A DNA stretch of 64,000 bases from Fragilaria crotonensis (GCA_022925895.1 JAKSYS010000047.1:99469-163468); one strand, 5' to 3'; numbered from the stretch's first letter, positions 19,585 to 31,637 are shown. Notes: generated from the letters alone by a model not told the origin. Translations and numbers: made by a program.

Positions 19585-20827
19585 GTGAGCAGTGATGTTT
19601 TGGAGATTGTGCAGAGCAACAATGAGACAGTCAGTGCACGGAATGATGGTAGCAACACCAGAAAAACATTTGTATGGTGCCAATACCCTTCATCAACAAT
19701 CGATCTCCAAGATGATGTTGCAAGTGGAGCATTGCTGACAAATGCAGATCTGGAAGAGGCATTTACCGGTCTGGACTATTTGAACAACCTTCTTCCACCA
19801 CCATTTGGTGACCTGGTTCTGCCTGACCAGTTGCGTGGTTTTGGAGAAATGGGATCACAGGAAAGGCTTGATCATAGCAAAAGTGGTGGGAAAACTTGGA
19901 TGGCCACCCGTGAGCTGCAAATGATGACTTCACTCCTCATGAGGGATGGCAGGTATCACACATCAGTTGCAATCCTGTCTTTTGACGACATGCAGGTAAT
20001 TCAAGGTTGCTTTGCACGTCTTCAACGTCATCTATCTGCAAAGAAGTACGAAAACGACTTGATGGTAGCCAATGGAGCCGATCATGCAGAATGTCTTGCC
20101 CTTGTGAAAAGGTATGGAAGTTCTAAGGAAGAACTTTACCAGAAGTATGATGACCAAATGAATCGTGTTGTGAAGGAAGTCCTGTTGTTCTATCCAGGGC
20201 TTCTGCAGAAAAGGTTGATTGTGTTTCCTACGAATCTCAGCAACGATCATTGGGGGCAACATTTGTTTTCAATGCTGGAGACGTTGTGGCTGCCACGGAT
20301 GATGTATCATGCCTCCGGACATGTTTTTTCGCTATTGCAGTCTTCATCCCTCCGGCACGAGAAAATTCCAAACAATGTCGGTGTTGTCTGGTTCCTGAAC
20401 CTTGCCTTCAGTTACCAGGAGCAAAGGAAAACAGTGCAAATGATAGCAGCACTCCAAACAAGATGAAGTGGCTCAGTCCGTTCGACGAACCTTTTTGGGC
20501 AAATGAAGGGCACCAATACATTCCCTGCATTGAGGGTGTTGGATAATGATGTTCTTCCTGCAAGAAGATGGCCATAGCTGTGGGATTGGGATTATAGCTG
20601 CAATTGCAATAATTCTCCGAGATATCATTGGGACTCAAGATGGAGTTGCAGCGTACAACGAAATGTTTAGACGCGATCGCATGGAAATCCAGATGTCAAC
20701 TGATGTGAAATCGAAGGAGCACATTTGCTGTTTTCCACAGGAATATTCACAAAACTGTTTAAAAGGGATGATTCGCTTCCATTTCCTACTTGCATGCGAT
20801 GAAAGCACAGTGGTTTTTGCTGTTTGA
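19585..20827 (+). pseudogene. C48 (Ulp1/SENP-like) cysteine protease, frameshifted
   Basis: This resembles ubiquitin-like-protease domains that cleave SUMO-type modifiers. An N-terminal region (19585 onward, MSSDVLEIVQ) leads to the catalytic His in NDHWG at about 20248. The expected continuation GATFVFNAG is in the next frame, with the shift falling in a run of five G (20252-20256). The catalytic Cys is at about 20579 in QEDGHSCGIG, with the oxyanion-type Gln at 20561, in a third frame. The Asp of the triad is not certain; candidates are in DVVAATDDV. Two single-base shifts prevent translation as given. Ulp1-like genes are known passengers of several plant transposons. Confidence 0.72.
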
Positions 20828-20940
20828 TCGCATTGCAGAATTTCAACACGTCACAGTCCCAAAACGTCAGAATTCAAATCATTTGATGGATCCCTGTTAC
20901 GGAAGTCTGAAGTTGGAACTTCAGACTTTCACGTGGCCCT

Positions 20941-21875
20941 GTGCCAGTACCATCCAATGCCACAGAGGACGACAGTGTTACGTTGGAGGATGTTTCTTCC
21001 AGGGAGGATGTTTTGCCAAATGCCAATGAACGGAGTTTGCCATCAGAGGAGGATGTTGCCGATTTCAAACCATCTGGATCTGCTGATGGACCTGAACAAC
21101 AGGAAGAAGATATTGATCTCAACGAAGCCTGGTGGAATGATCCTGCTAAGCTTCCCGAGCAAGCAGGGTATGGAAAGGTGGGCCTCCTCGTACGTATGGT
21201 TATGGAGACATTCATGTACCTGATGAATGCCCGAAATTACCTTTGGAGAAAGTAGGTACAAAACATTGGTATCAGACAATGAAGTTGAGAAATTTAGAAA
21301 AAGTGGCGAAAGAAAGGAGATGACGGTGAAGATCGACCAGTGCTTCTTAGGGATGAAGCAGCAATGAACAAATTTGTGGAGGACAGATTTTTGTACTGGG
21401 GTTGGAGCTCTACCAAAGATCACATGAAGAATGTGGAAAAGAAGGGCCGAGATGCAAAGAAAAATTGATGGATGTAAGAAGAAAAGACAAAGGATGATTA
21501 CAGAGAGCAGTACACGAAAGAAATAAAGTTTATGAAGAAGGAAAGGAAGAAATTCAAAAGGGCATTTGAATTGAATGGACATTTGGCACTGAGGCCATGG
21601 TGCATGGCCTCAAGTACAACCCACGTGAAGATACCTTTGTTGCACTTTTGGTTTACAATGTTAAGACAAAAGAAGGAAAGTTGGAAAGAAGGAAGAAAAA
21701 TTGCTGTTTCCAAAGACTGGATCAAGGATGCCGATTATGCAAAAGGGTAATCCAACATGTCATTAACGGAAACACGGATGGATTTGTACCTGTTCCTGAA
21801 GGGGAAACCATCCTCATTCATACTAAAAGGTACATAAGCTGCGATACGTTCCCCACAGACACAATGGGTGTTTGA
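20941..21875 (+). pseudogene. Unrecognised acidic ORF and downstream basic ORF of the TIR transposon
   Basis: Two open stretches in different frames that may be one decayed gene or exons. The segment 20941-21255 is acidic (EDDSVTLEDVSSREDV, EQQEEDIDLNEAWWND). The segment 21597-21875 reads HGLKYNPREDTFVALLVYNVKTKEG and ends near PVPEGETILIH. About 340 bases between them lack a long frame but are rich in Lys/Glu codons. I do not recognise the family. It lies between the protease genes and may be the N-terminal part of the following cysteine-peptidase-like protein, whose frame overlaps at 21868. Confidence 0.4.
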
Positions 21876-22898
21876 TCCTCAGTCGAAAAGGTCCTTAAGG
21901 AGCAACAGTGACTCACCAGGGGGTAAACATATGAAGCAGATACAGGCCCCTGGTTACTGGGAGGTCATCTTTCATGGAGAAACACAGCCCATTCGAACTG
22001 ATGAAGACTTTGTGAAACAATTTAAGACAGGATTCTTGGAGGAGGTCAAGCGTATGAGGTGTGGATTTGTTGACATACCAGTGGGCGATTTCAAAGAATC
22101 ACATTTGCATGAATATCCCAAGCTGCAGGTTCCTGAAGCACCCCAGGTCCACTTTGTACAATCCGAAGGTGAAGATCTTTGTGTTTCAAAGTCATTGGCC
22201 AGTGCTTTATATGCAATTGGATTTGATAATGCTGCCAAATCCATTAACCATTTTGGTGAAAGTCACCTAAGAGGAGGTACTGTTGATGCCATTCGAAAGG
22301 TGGGACAGTTTGCTGAAACTCAGCTGCCTACATGGATCACCCGACAAGTTCTGAAGAGACCACACATGTTTGATTGGCAACTCCTTCAAGAACAAATGAA
22401 GGACACAATGGTATTGGCTGTGCTCAATGAATCCGATGGAAATGGTTCACATGCAGTTACCATTCACAGTGGGTATGTGTATGATGCAAATGAAGTGGTT
22501 GCAATTCCTCTCTGCAAGGAGGCCTTGGATTGCTGCTCAACCTCAACTGTGAAGAATGAGTTTGTGAGCTTTCGGAAGGCAACTCTCTTTTTTATGATGG
22601 CCCAGACATCAACAGGAAGGCAAGTTTTACTCTTTGGGTAGATTCAAACAAGCGAAAGCGAGCCGATGGTGATGGTCCAAAGATTGTGAGGGCTCGGACA
22701 GACGATGGCAACATGTTTCCTTTAGGTACTTTGATGCAACAAGCTAAAGCGAATTTGGATGCCCACTCTGTATATGGTTTTGTCTCAAGAACTGTGGAAC
22801 TGTTGTGTGAGATGGATATAACAAAACAAGGGGCCACGACAGTGTTTCCAGAGACAAGGTGGTATGTTGGAGACCACTTCCACCCTCAACAGTGTTGA
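21868..22898 (+). pseudogene. Putative papain-fold cysteine-peptidase-like protein
   Basis: An open frame of about 258 residues (21868-22641; first ATG at 21931), continued after a one-base shift to 22898. A candidate nucleophile lies in EDLCVSKSLASALY (Cys codon at 22180), followed by a hydrophobic helix as in papain-like folds. A candidate His lies in GSHAVTIHSGYVYDANE (codon at 22450), with Asp/Asn just after. Spacing and the Cys-helix, His-strand order suggest a second cysteine peptidase distinct from the C48 domain, but no named family was recognised. It could also be a non-catalytic domain of the same polyprotein. Confidence 0.45.
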
Positions 22899-22919
22899 CT
22901 CGTGTTCTTTAATTTCTTC

Positions 22920-23230
22920 TGTTGTTGATTGAACAACCAGTTGGTATCTCTCGTCCGGATCCGCGGGTGAGTCAACAACAACTACAAGAGCCAAACGACA
23001 GGAAACTTCCCATGTTCCCCAAAGTCAATTATCATCCAGTCATGTATGGGACCATCGGACTGATAGCAGGGATGACATCGAAGGTGTGGACATCTCGTTT
23101 GTATTCAGTACAAAATGTTATTGAGTCGGATTCCTTAAAGGAATCAAAAGAAACTCAATCAACTCCAGGGAAGAGCAAGTAAATCACGGTGAGTTCTGGT
23201 GTCCCATTCAATTTTGTACTGAATTTGTTT
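22920..23230. other. Spacer between convergent genes in the TIR transposon
   Basis: About 300 bases between the plus-strand cysteine-peptidase-like gene and the 3' end of the minus-strand transposase. A short frame (22922-23182) is open but lacks any motif. I see nothing else. Confidence 0.5.
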
Positions 23231-23249
23231 ACTCGATTTGAATCGATAA

Positions 23250-25545
23250 ACACAGCCAAATGTTGCTTGTCCGGTGCTCTGAAAGATTCCATTCCTTGTT
23301 GTTTCATCATCATGGTGGCTGTCGGGTACATCAGCATCACCATCTGGTTGCTCCCATATGCGTGTGTATGGTGTCGATCATGAAGGAGTACATTAAACGT
23401 TGGGCTGCCTGAAGTTCATATGCAGAACCCTCAATTCGCTTCTGTGCCCGTCTCCCAGGGTGCTTTGCAGCAGGAATTAGAAGTGATTCTGGACGCTGTG
23501 CACAAAAGTTCACTGGAGAGCCAAACCGAGACATATCATCCACAATGTGTAACAACTCATGGAATTTCGAAACTTCCATGCATCCTCGGCATTGCTTTTC
23601 TGTCCTTCCTTCCTTATGATGGTTCCCTTTTTCTTACCCTTTTTCTTGTCATCCTCCTTTCCCTCAACTTTCAAGGGAATGGACTGTTTGCACATATCCA
23701 TGAAATTGCGAATGGAATCCTGATGTTTCTTCATTTCATTTGCAACATGTGCTGGATTTGTAGTCTCCCAGTAATGACTCTGGTTTAGCCAAGCATCGAA
23801 ACAAAGGAGAGATTCAAGTACTTCAAGGACCTCAGGAACCTTCTTAGTTGTTCTTTTCTCAAGACATGTTTGGATCATTTGCCATCCTGCTTCATATTGG
23901 AAGAGGATGACAAACAAAAAAACGAGGCCAACGCGTTCTGATGCAGTTATCTTTGTCAAATTTGTTACCCCATTGCTGAAATCTGTTGATGGATACTCCT
24001 TTCGGTAGGTTTGGCGATGAGACTTGTGAAATGCTATTGCAAGGTCATCAAAGGCAGCCTTCTTGGATGCTGGAAGACTGTCCAATATAAGTTTTGTTAC
24101 TTTCTCGATGACACCTTTCCGAAATGCATGCATTGTCTCCACAGGAGTGGCCCCAAAGATTCCACGCTCAGGGTCAGCAAAGGCAATGTGTTCAAATGCA
24201 TTTTCAAGTTTATGTTGAGACCATCGTTTCCTGAGATCATCATCATTACTCCTGGCAATGAAACCCATATCCGAGGCTACCAGGTATTTGCAATGGACAT
24301 CACAGTTCTTCAGATCATCATAATTGACATCACAGCACCGATGAGGGCGTTGGATTCCACTGGTGTGAACACCATACCGACCACACAGCATATCTCCTTC
24401 TTGCATATCTTGAATGATGAACAACACACATGTGACAATGTCGACACAGATTCTACCCTTTGGACCAATTGGCAAATGAACACCACACAGTTGTGGTGAA
24501 CATTTCGAAAGGTCTCCAATACAGCATCCAGCTCCTTATGATAGATACGAATGGCATCGCCATACGAAGTGTCTGCTTCTGAGCTGATGAGGACTTCCTC
24601 TTTGGGAGAAAGCCATGATAGCCCCATGCCTTGATACTCCTTCTGAATTTTCTGTAAAAATGGCTGGAGTGAACATGTAGGGTTTAAGTGAAAAGCGATC
24701 ATTCCCTGTTACAGAGGTACGATCAATCCATTGGATGATTGGAACAAACAATTGCTTCTGAGGATCTGTGATTAATCGATCATACGCCTTGCGATAGACA
24801 CTCCCGGACAGTGCCTCACCCAAAACATTGCTGCCTTTCAATTTGTGGTAGGGCTTCAGGGGATCATTGATATCGATGGCAAGGTTTTCTGCAGTCATAA
24901 TGCTTGGATTTTGCAGCAAACTTAGCAACTGTGAAGCGAAGTCAAAACAAATCACATCTGATGGAGAGCCATGATGTACATCCACTCTTCGTACAAAGGG
25001 AAGCAGTCTTTTCCCATTACGAACTGAGTTGATCAGGGCATCAACATTTTGGCACGCGAGAGTCCACCCACTGGGTTGTAAGAATAATTATCAGCAGATG
25101 CAGAGCGTGCCCACTCCAGGACTTGACCAAAAGTGTAGTCGGGTGCATTGGCATGGTCCAGGATTTTGAGGAGAGAAACAGTCCACTTCTGATCGGTAGT
25201 ATACATGAAGTTTGAACGAAATGATGGGGCTTCCACATCTTCATCAAGTGCAGAATTCGTACAGGTAAGAATGTTTGGGTCATCACTTAACATGGACAAA
25301 TCATCACTTTTGTTGCAGTCCTCGATGTCCTCACAAGAAGTGCTTTCAACTTCCACACCATTGCCAGCCGGAAACTGCAGAAGGTTGTCTGTGCCATCAA
25401 AATCCATGTGGGGATCATTCACCATATGTCGCCTTAAAAGGGCAGGCCTCTTGTTACTTGTGCATGTGATATTCCCATCCTCATGAAGACGGCGACGGTG
25501 TGAAGCAGAAGCCCCATGTGTTGCTGCATGGTGTGATTTCTTCAC
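23250..25545 (-). pseudogene. CMC/Plavaka-like transposase, broken in several frames
   Basis: Read from 25545 downward. An N-terminal segment has LLKILDHANAPDYTFGQVLEWARSA. After a one-base loss near 25052 come the first acidic motif IQWIDRTSVTG with FSLKPYMFTPAIF (about 24740-24670), then GRICVDIVTCVLFIIQD (about 24450), LCGRYG and HRCCDVNYDD (a possible C/D-type zinc element), and FGATPVETMHAFRKG (about 24140). The C-terminal KFHELLHIVDDMSRFGSPVN (about 23560) resembles the HE...H tail of CACTA-type transposases. At least four frameshifts are needed to join these. Family assignment is from motif memory. The start codon is uncertain. Confidence 0.7.
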
Positions 25546-26328
25546 AATGAAATTATAACACCCGATGTTTCTATCAATATGCTGTGTATATGCTGCTTGA
25601 TTGGAAAAGGGTTTCTTGTTGAAATTCAGGCAGAAGGGTTTTGACAGAAGAGCAGGGTGCCTTTGAGGAAGCAGACGAGGACAACATTTTGAAGAGAAGG
25701 TTTTGAAGAAAGGGTTTTGAAGAGGACGAGTGAAGTGAAAATGAGGTGTTGAAATTGACAGGACACAGATTCACTAAACAGAAGTTCGAAAGCGTGCATT
25801 CAAATTGTACATTTACTTTCGTACATTTTTGGTGTATGTAAAGAATGAAGGGGTGTGGTATGAATTCAAAATTTGAAAACCCTGCATGAATGTGTAGAAC
25901 CTACATACCAACTCGGTACTTGGTATGAAATTCAAATGGTGGCAAAAAGACTATCCCACAAACAGGATTTTCAGTGTTCAAAATTTGGCGCACAATCGGA
26001 AAGTTTTTCACACAACAAGGAAGCACCACAAATACAACCATGGCATCAATGGCACACCAAACAGCAGCAGGCATGACTGCCTTAAAGCCCAGCTCTAGGA
26101 AACAAAGGAGAGACTTCATAAGAGGCGTGAACGAGTGACCACAGATCCCAATGATCTGATTCAAAGTGACAACGAGGAGGAGGAGGAGGAAGAAGTGCCA
26201 CGGAAAATGGATGCAAAACTAGGACAGAAGCATGCATACGAAATCCACCATCCCTACCTTCAACTATTAAAGTCGGGAAATCAAGTGACAGCCAACTAAC
26301 ATCATCGGTTCCAGGGCTAAGCAGCATA
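25546..26328. other. Noncoding stretch upstream of the transposase
   Basis: This separates the divergent transposase (minus) and accessory gene (plus). It is purine-rich around 25620-25750, with repeated aagaaggg/gaagagg words, and A/T-rich around 25790-25890. Small frames at 25873-26076 and 25901-26164 show no motif. Promoters for both neighbours would be expected here, but none can be identified. Confidence 0.45.
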
Positions 26329-26334
26329 GTGGAC

Positions 26335-27539
26335 ATGAGCATGACGGAAAATACAGAAGAGAATCAAATCAGTGTGATCAAGACTTGCATCAAAAACACG
26401 TGTTCTCTATTTGGAAGTTCTATCAAAGACTATCATTCTCATTTCAGTGAAGATGAGAAAACACTTTGTGGCTTTATCATGAAGCACACAAACATTCGAG
26501 GAACCGAAAACTGGTGGCTTGGGATGCGGAGAATAGTTGTAAAACACACACTGATCTTCGAACAATGCAATAAAAACATGCAAACGAAATTCAAAGGTGA
26601 GGAATTGAAGTGAGTGTACTTTGCCAAAGCCCGAGCATACTCACACTCACTTGCATTCAACATCAAACACCTTGCATCCAGAGGATTCACTTCCAATTTA
26701 GGAACGTATGAACACAGCCTATACAGTGGAAGCGAGGAAGAAACCAGTTACCTCCTCAAGATGAGGGATAATATCTGCTACTATGCCCAAATCATAGACA
26801 CCTATGCCCCATGCATTGTCGGCAGCAGCAAGTGGAATAACACTATCAACATGGAGAACCACTGTGCAACAACTGACAGAAAAGTATGGAGCAAGAAAAT
26901 CCTGTCCATAAGTGATGAAGCATTCATTTTGCTGTGCCTGATCAACTATGGGAAGAGGTGGTTCATGAATTAGTTAAGACAGAGAAAATGGTAAGTTTAT
27001 CCGAATGGTTTGTCACAGAACAAACAACAAGAAACTGACTTGTTTTGTTATCACTTGTTGGAAACAGCGAATTGGTACATGGACTGATGAGGACAACAAC
27101 AACCTACCCGTAAGTTACACTATGATACTAAATGAAATGAAAAAACCACATCCTAACTTCTGACCAATCTTTGCAATACCATGTTCGGCAGCCACCACTT
27201 TACACATTCTCCAGGAACAAGGGTGCTCATGATAATGGGGGAGGCTGTGGTTGGTCACAGGTGGGAATGAGGAAATACGATGAATTATACATGGCCATCA
27301 AGAATGATAGAAAGAAATCAACCACCCCAACATTCAACCAGGAACTACTTAAAATGTTTCTGTCCAGAAGGAAAAGGAGTCTGGCCGGGGTCAGGAAACA
27401 ATTTGATGACAAGGGTAAGAAACGCCCACACAAGTGCATTGATGTATTTGACGAGGACTCTGATGAGGAGGATGATAACTACTCCAGTCATCTTGCTCCT
27501 GAACTTGTCTACAGTGAATTGAAAGTGGAGGCAGTTTAG
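26335..27539 (+). pseudogene. Accessory gene with apparent spliceosomal introns, function unknown
   Basis: An open frame from the ATG at 26335 (MSMTENTEENQ) meets a stop at 26611, reads on in the same frame to 26971, and then appears to shift. Two introns fit well: 26990-27067 (gtaagt...cag) and about 27111-27196 (gtaagt...cag). They would join KMRIGTWTDEDNNNLP to PPLYTFSRNKG and GGCGWSQVGMRKYDELY. The last exon (to 27539) is basic, then acidic (DEDSDEEDDNYSS). I do not recognise the family. The in-frame stop suggests decay or another intron. It may be transposon cargo or a second transposition gene. Confidence 0.4.
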
Positions 27540-28081
27540 AATAGATCAGACACTTAGTAATGAATAGTAGAATGGTTCATCAAAGCCACACGAATAGGCA
27601 CAATTAAAACTAATCTCCAACAAAAGTTAAAATGAGCGACAATAACATCTATTATATGAACAATGTCAGCTCAGAACTACTGAGGTGATTACTTCATACA
27701 CACTACACAGCAAACTTCTTCTTTTCGAATATCTAATTCAGGAATTGAAATTCATGATCACAAATGAAGAAGTGGTATAGTTCATATATTTAGAGTCCAA
27801 GAGTTCAGGAATCCCACCCGAGTGTTAGTAAAAATGAGTCAGTGAAATTCAGGAATTGAAATTTTGGAGCTCAGGAATGCAAAGTATGAGCTCCTATGCA
27901 AGAGATGAAAAAGTTCAGGAAACATAAATTTCAGAGTTCAGGAATACGAGGAAACCCGCTTCATACACATGATGTACAAGCTCTTTAGTCCTAAGTTTTT
28001 ACCTATATTTTAGGTAAAAATTATGAACAAAAAATTCTCATATCAAAGATAATTGGTTTTTCATATCCAAGAGCCGACTTG
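27540..28081. other. Noncoding right subterminal region of the TIR transposon
   Basis: A/T-rich, with at least five copies of the word ttcaggaat or ttcaggaa (about 27740, 27805, 27847, 27880, 27915, 27938). The left side has related ttcaggattcc words. Clustered short repeats near both ends fit subterminal transposase-binding sites of CACTA/CMC-type transposons. Confidence 0.6.
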
Positions 28082-28102
28082 GTTTTGGCACCCTTAGATG
28101 CG
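28082..28102 (-). repeat. Terminal inverted repeat, right
   Basis: Complement of 16292-16312, reading gttttggcacccttagatg on the plus strand. DIRS-2 gag sequence follows. Confidence 0.88.
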
Positions 28103-30010
28103 GAGTCATCCGACTCTTTCACCACTTCCACCACGACGCTGACGATGGACTCAACGACGGGACGAACGCCCTTTGGGCACTGATGGGGGGCTGGCGGCTT
28201 CGCCGCCGCCATGGCGGTCGACACGAAACAGGTCGTAGAGCGACACATCGGAACGCCTTTTGATTGGTCGAGGATGCTCTCGTGGAATTCTACGTCGGAC
28301 GTACTGGCGGCGATCAATGAATCTCTGACGACACGTGACCAGGTGCCAGGCGTCAGCACCGGAGCCACGCGCGAAGCCGAGCCAGCCGGCACCCTGCCGA
28401 CTGCAACCAGAGGACGACCGAAGAAAGGAAGCGGAACGAAGCACCGGGCGAAGCCAAGCAAGCCAGTCGACGCGAGCGAGGACGACACAGACGACGTCAC
28501 GGTCGTCGGGTTCACGATGAAGCCCACCGTCCCGGTGCCGGCCTTCATCGCAGCCGCCATCATGGACACTTACGTCACCGCGCCAGAGGAGCTCGCCCTA
28601 CTGATCGTCAACGCCATTAAACAGAGAGCGAGCGAGGACCCAGACCCGTCCAGAGCAACCATCCGCGCGGAGGCAGCCTCTTACATCCCGCGGTGGGTCC
28701 TCAGCGTAGCGGTAAACTCGAGGAGGACCCCGGGACCGACAAAGCGAGGGGTGGCGGCATCAAACGCATACTTCCAAACGATCGGACGAATGGGCGAAAT
28801 CGCTACACCTCAAGCATCTGGCGGTCAGAGCTAGGAGCCTCATTCGGACGGACGACCATGCCAGCACGCCAGGACGCACAGAGGACGCCATTCGAAACCT
28901 GTCAACGTTACTGGAGCGACAGGCAGCAAACGCAGCGACCTCGTCCCCCCAAACGTCGAAGACAGGCTTTGACTCTTCCCGCCGTCGACGAAACGAATGG
29001 TCCTTTTCGTGTCCGAAAGGGACGCCGACAGGATGATTCGCAGCCGCCCGGTCCAGTCTTTCTCGGACATCCTGACGCTTAGCAACGTGGCCTACGTACA
29101 AAACCACATCCACCACTTCTTGAGGAACACCAAAGGTCGAGACGCGTTCATTCCCATGGGCTTCTGCGCCGCAATCCGCACCGCTTCTTTCACGGCCGAC
29201 ACACCTGACCGGCCAGGGCCTTCAGCCTCTTCTGTTGCGGTCCCCAGACGTTCGCCCGAGCAGCAGCGATCGGGCGAGAAGCCTCTGATCACGCCAGCAC
29301 CCTTGTGCAAATGCAACTCAAGACGACCGACACGACCACGGGCTTCTCGGAGAAGGACATCAAGAGCATGACAAAACTCAACTTCACGGTGCCGAAAGAT
29401 TTTCACGAACTCGCGCGGCTTATCGAGAACATGAGCGGAGTGCTGGAGCTCCTTTTCGGAGCCAATCCCCGCTCACACACATGTTGGACGAGTGGAGCCG
29501 TTTCCTGACCAGGGCGGTCGGCTCCACACTGGCGACGCTCCGCCAGCTAGCGCACGCTGACCCTCAGCCGCGTGCAGGTTAGGTTGGTTCATCGAAAACG
29601 CATGCAACAATACCTAGTTCTCTGCGCTGGAGTCGAACACGAGGACGAGATCAACCCAGCACTCCTAGAATTCAGGTCCACCCGGCAGCAGTTGGAGGAC
29701 GGCGCCTTTGTCTTCCCGGCCTGCGACTTCCTCAAGGAGCGGCTGGGACGTGGAGTCGACCAAAGGGCGACTCGCAGCCTGTAGCCGCCGCCGGGAGCGC
29801 TCGAGCCGGACGTCGCGGGCAACCCGCGGACGCAGTCACAAACCCACAGCAGGACCTTTTCCCGAGAGACGCGAACGACACTTGGCAGGTGTTCCTCGAT
29901 CACGTCCGAAGTGGACCGATCCCGAACATGTGCTGCAGGTGGCACCTAAACGGGAAGTGCGTCAAGAGCTGTTTCTGAGCGCCTCGCACGTCGCCCTCAC
30001 GACCGAACAG
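28103..30010 (+). pseudogene. DIRS-2 gag region, frameshifted, with CCCH finger
   Basis: Gag-like sequence after the TIR transposon, spread over several frames. A 207-residue open stretch from 28211 (MAVDTKQVVERHIGT) is followed by shorter frames through 29560. One has KLNFTVPKDFHELARLIENM at about 29365-29430. A CCCH-type finger, C-x7-C-x3-C-x4-H, starts at about 29934 (CRWHLNGKCVKSC) and its His lies in the next frame (LSASHVALT). It corresponds to the finger in the second gag ORF of DIRS-1. The GC content of this part is higher than that of the LINE sequence around it. Confidence 0.65.
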
Positions 30011-30404
30011 ACGACCGCCGTACGAGCGTGGATAGAGCAGTGCCGGGCGCGCATGCGCCGCCCCTCGTCCGACGCGACGCCGCCCAGCAAGAAAACAAAA
30101 TTAGGACCCTCTGCATCTGCTTACTTCCAGCCCGCCTTCGTCGCACAGCCGTCGCAATGGGCGTTCGACCAGGAACGGTCGACGGCCGAGTTCCACAACA
30201 GACGCCACGTAGGACGCCCCGGACTTTATCGGAATCTGCCGCCCGAGACAGTCCCGCGGGAACCCACGCGCACGAACCTTCTCGCCCCCCGCCACGTCGC
30301 CGACGCCCCGCATCTCTCGCCAGCCCGCGACGACCCGTCACGAAACGAAGTCGGGCCTGGAGCGCTACGCTCCCGCCCTCGACTCGCCACCGACCGACCA
30401 CTCC

Positions 30405-31637
30405 GTGGCGCGCGCATTGTCGCCCGGAGACGCCCACGACGCGCCGACATCAGCCCTCGCAGACACGCCACGCCCGCTTCCCGGTAAGTTCCCATCGTTG
30501 GTGCCATTGCCGACGATCCCGCTCCCGAACGTCGACTCGCCGTTCCCACGACTCCCCGAACCACGCCTGGCCGATGCCCTTGCCACTATTTTGCACTCCG
30601 GCCAACCGCGCACCCACGCGACGGAGTTTCGCTTCGACTGGACGCACGACGCCGCCCGCCACAACCTCGCGGTGCTCAAACGGTACGCCCTCGACCTCGA
30701 CGCCGCCCTTCGGGCCCAGCCGTTCAGCGCCCTGACGCCGGGATCCGAGTTTCGCCCCACCGAACTTCTCGCCCCGCTCCTGTCCGCCCACCCCCTCTGG
30801 CCGCGTTTTCAGGAGCGCATCTCCGAAGGGGCCGAGTTCCCCGCTTCGCGAGATCTCGGATTCTGACCGCCTCGCGGACGTGCGCGCCAACTTAGCTCGC
30901 GGCAATCACAAATCGGCCCGAGGCCACGAGGCAAAGTTGATATCCATGCTGAAGGACGAAGCCTCAAGGGGTTGGCAGCTACCACTGCCGCGAGAAGCCG
31001 CCTTAGAGATCAAGGGATGCGAGGTCGCGCCTCTGGGGATGGTCGCGCAGACGTCGATCGACGAGAAAGGAAATTCAATAGAGAAACTCCGACTGACACA
31101 TGACCAGTCATTCAGCCCGAGCGGAGTGGCAGGACGAAGCGTAAATGAACGCGTGGACACATCCCAACTGACAGAAGCACGTTTCGGAAAAGCATTCAGC
31201 AGACTCATGTACCACATCTCGTTCCTGCGCCAACTATGGCCAGACGAGCCTATCTGGATGACGAAGGTCGACTGCAAATCCGCCTACAGACGAATCCATC
31301 TCAAAGCAGCCACAGCCATGAAGTCCTGCACGAGTATCGACGACCTGCTGTTAGTGGCGCTGAGGATGACGTTCGGTGGAGCGCCAAACCCATCGCAATG
31401 GAGCGACGTGTCGGAGATGATCACGGACTTGGCAAACGACCTTGTCCGCAGGGACGACTGGGATCCGAGCGTCTACCACTCGCCGCACCAGCACCTCCTG
31501 GACACCGAAGGGGCAGTGGACAATGACAAAGGGTCGGTCGACAAAATGAGTGTTTTCGGCAAGGCGGACTACTTCGCAGTGAACTATCCACCCTACGACG
31601 ACCTCCCCTCGCTTCGACTGCTACCTGGACGACATTT
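30405..31637 (+). pseudogene. DIRS-2 reverse transcriptase, fingers to motif C, frameshifted
   Basis: The N-terminal RT region (30405-30866) contains LTPGSEFRPTELLAPLLSAH, a pattern I associate with DIRS polymerases. After a frame change near 30862 the palm is read from 30880: motif A TKVDCKSAYRRIHL (about 31260-31300), motif B MTFGGAPNPSQWS (about 31368-31406), and then motif C CYLDDIFGAFN at 31619-31651 in another frame. The catalytic Asp residues are present, but three single-base frameshifts break the chain, one of them at a run of six C near 31650. Confidence 0.8.

Larger units (their letters stand above)
16292..28102. mobile_element. 11.8-kb TIR DNA transposon, CMC/Plavaka-like, with protease and acetyltransferase cargo
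   Basis: Bounded by inverted repeats of about 21 bp (cgcatctaagggtgccaaaa at 16292, its complement ending at 28102), with further imperfect similarity inside them. It contains a minus-strand transposase (about 25545-23250), and on the plus strand a GNAT-like gene, a C48/Ulp1-like protease, an acidic ORF, a cysteine-peptidase-like gene and a gene with apparent introns. A target-site duplication is not certain: gc flanks both ends if the TIR begins at atctaag. Superfamily placement rests on remembered transposase motifs. Confidence 0.78.

Noticed and set aside
28211-28834. DIRS-2 gag ORF considered as a host gene
   Set aside because: It lies between the DIRS-2 left repeats and its RT, downstream of a known insertion into the same element, and has no host-like motif.
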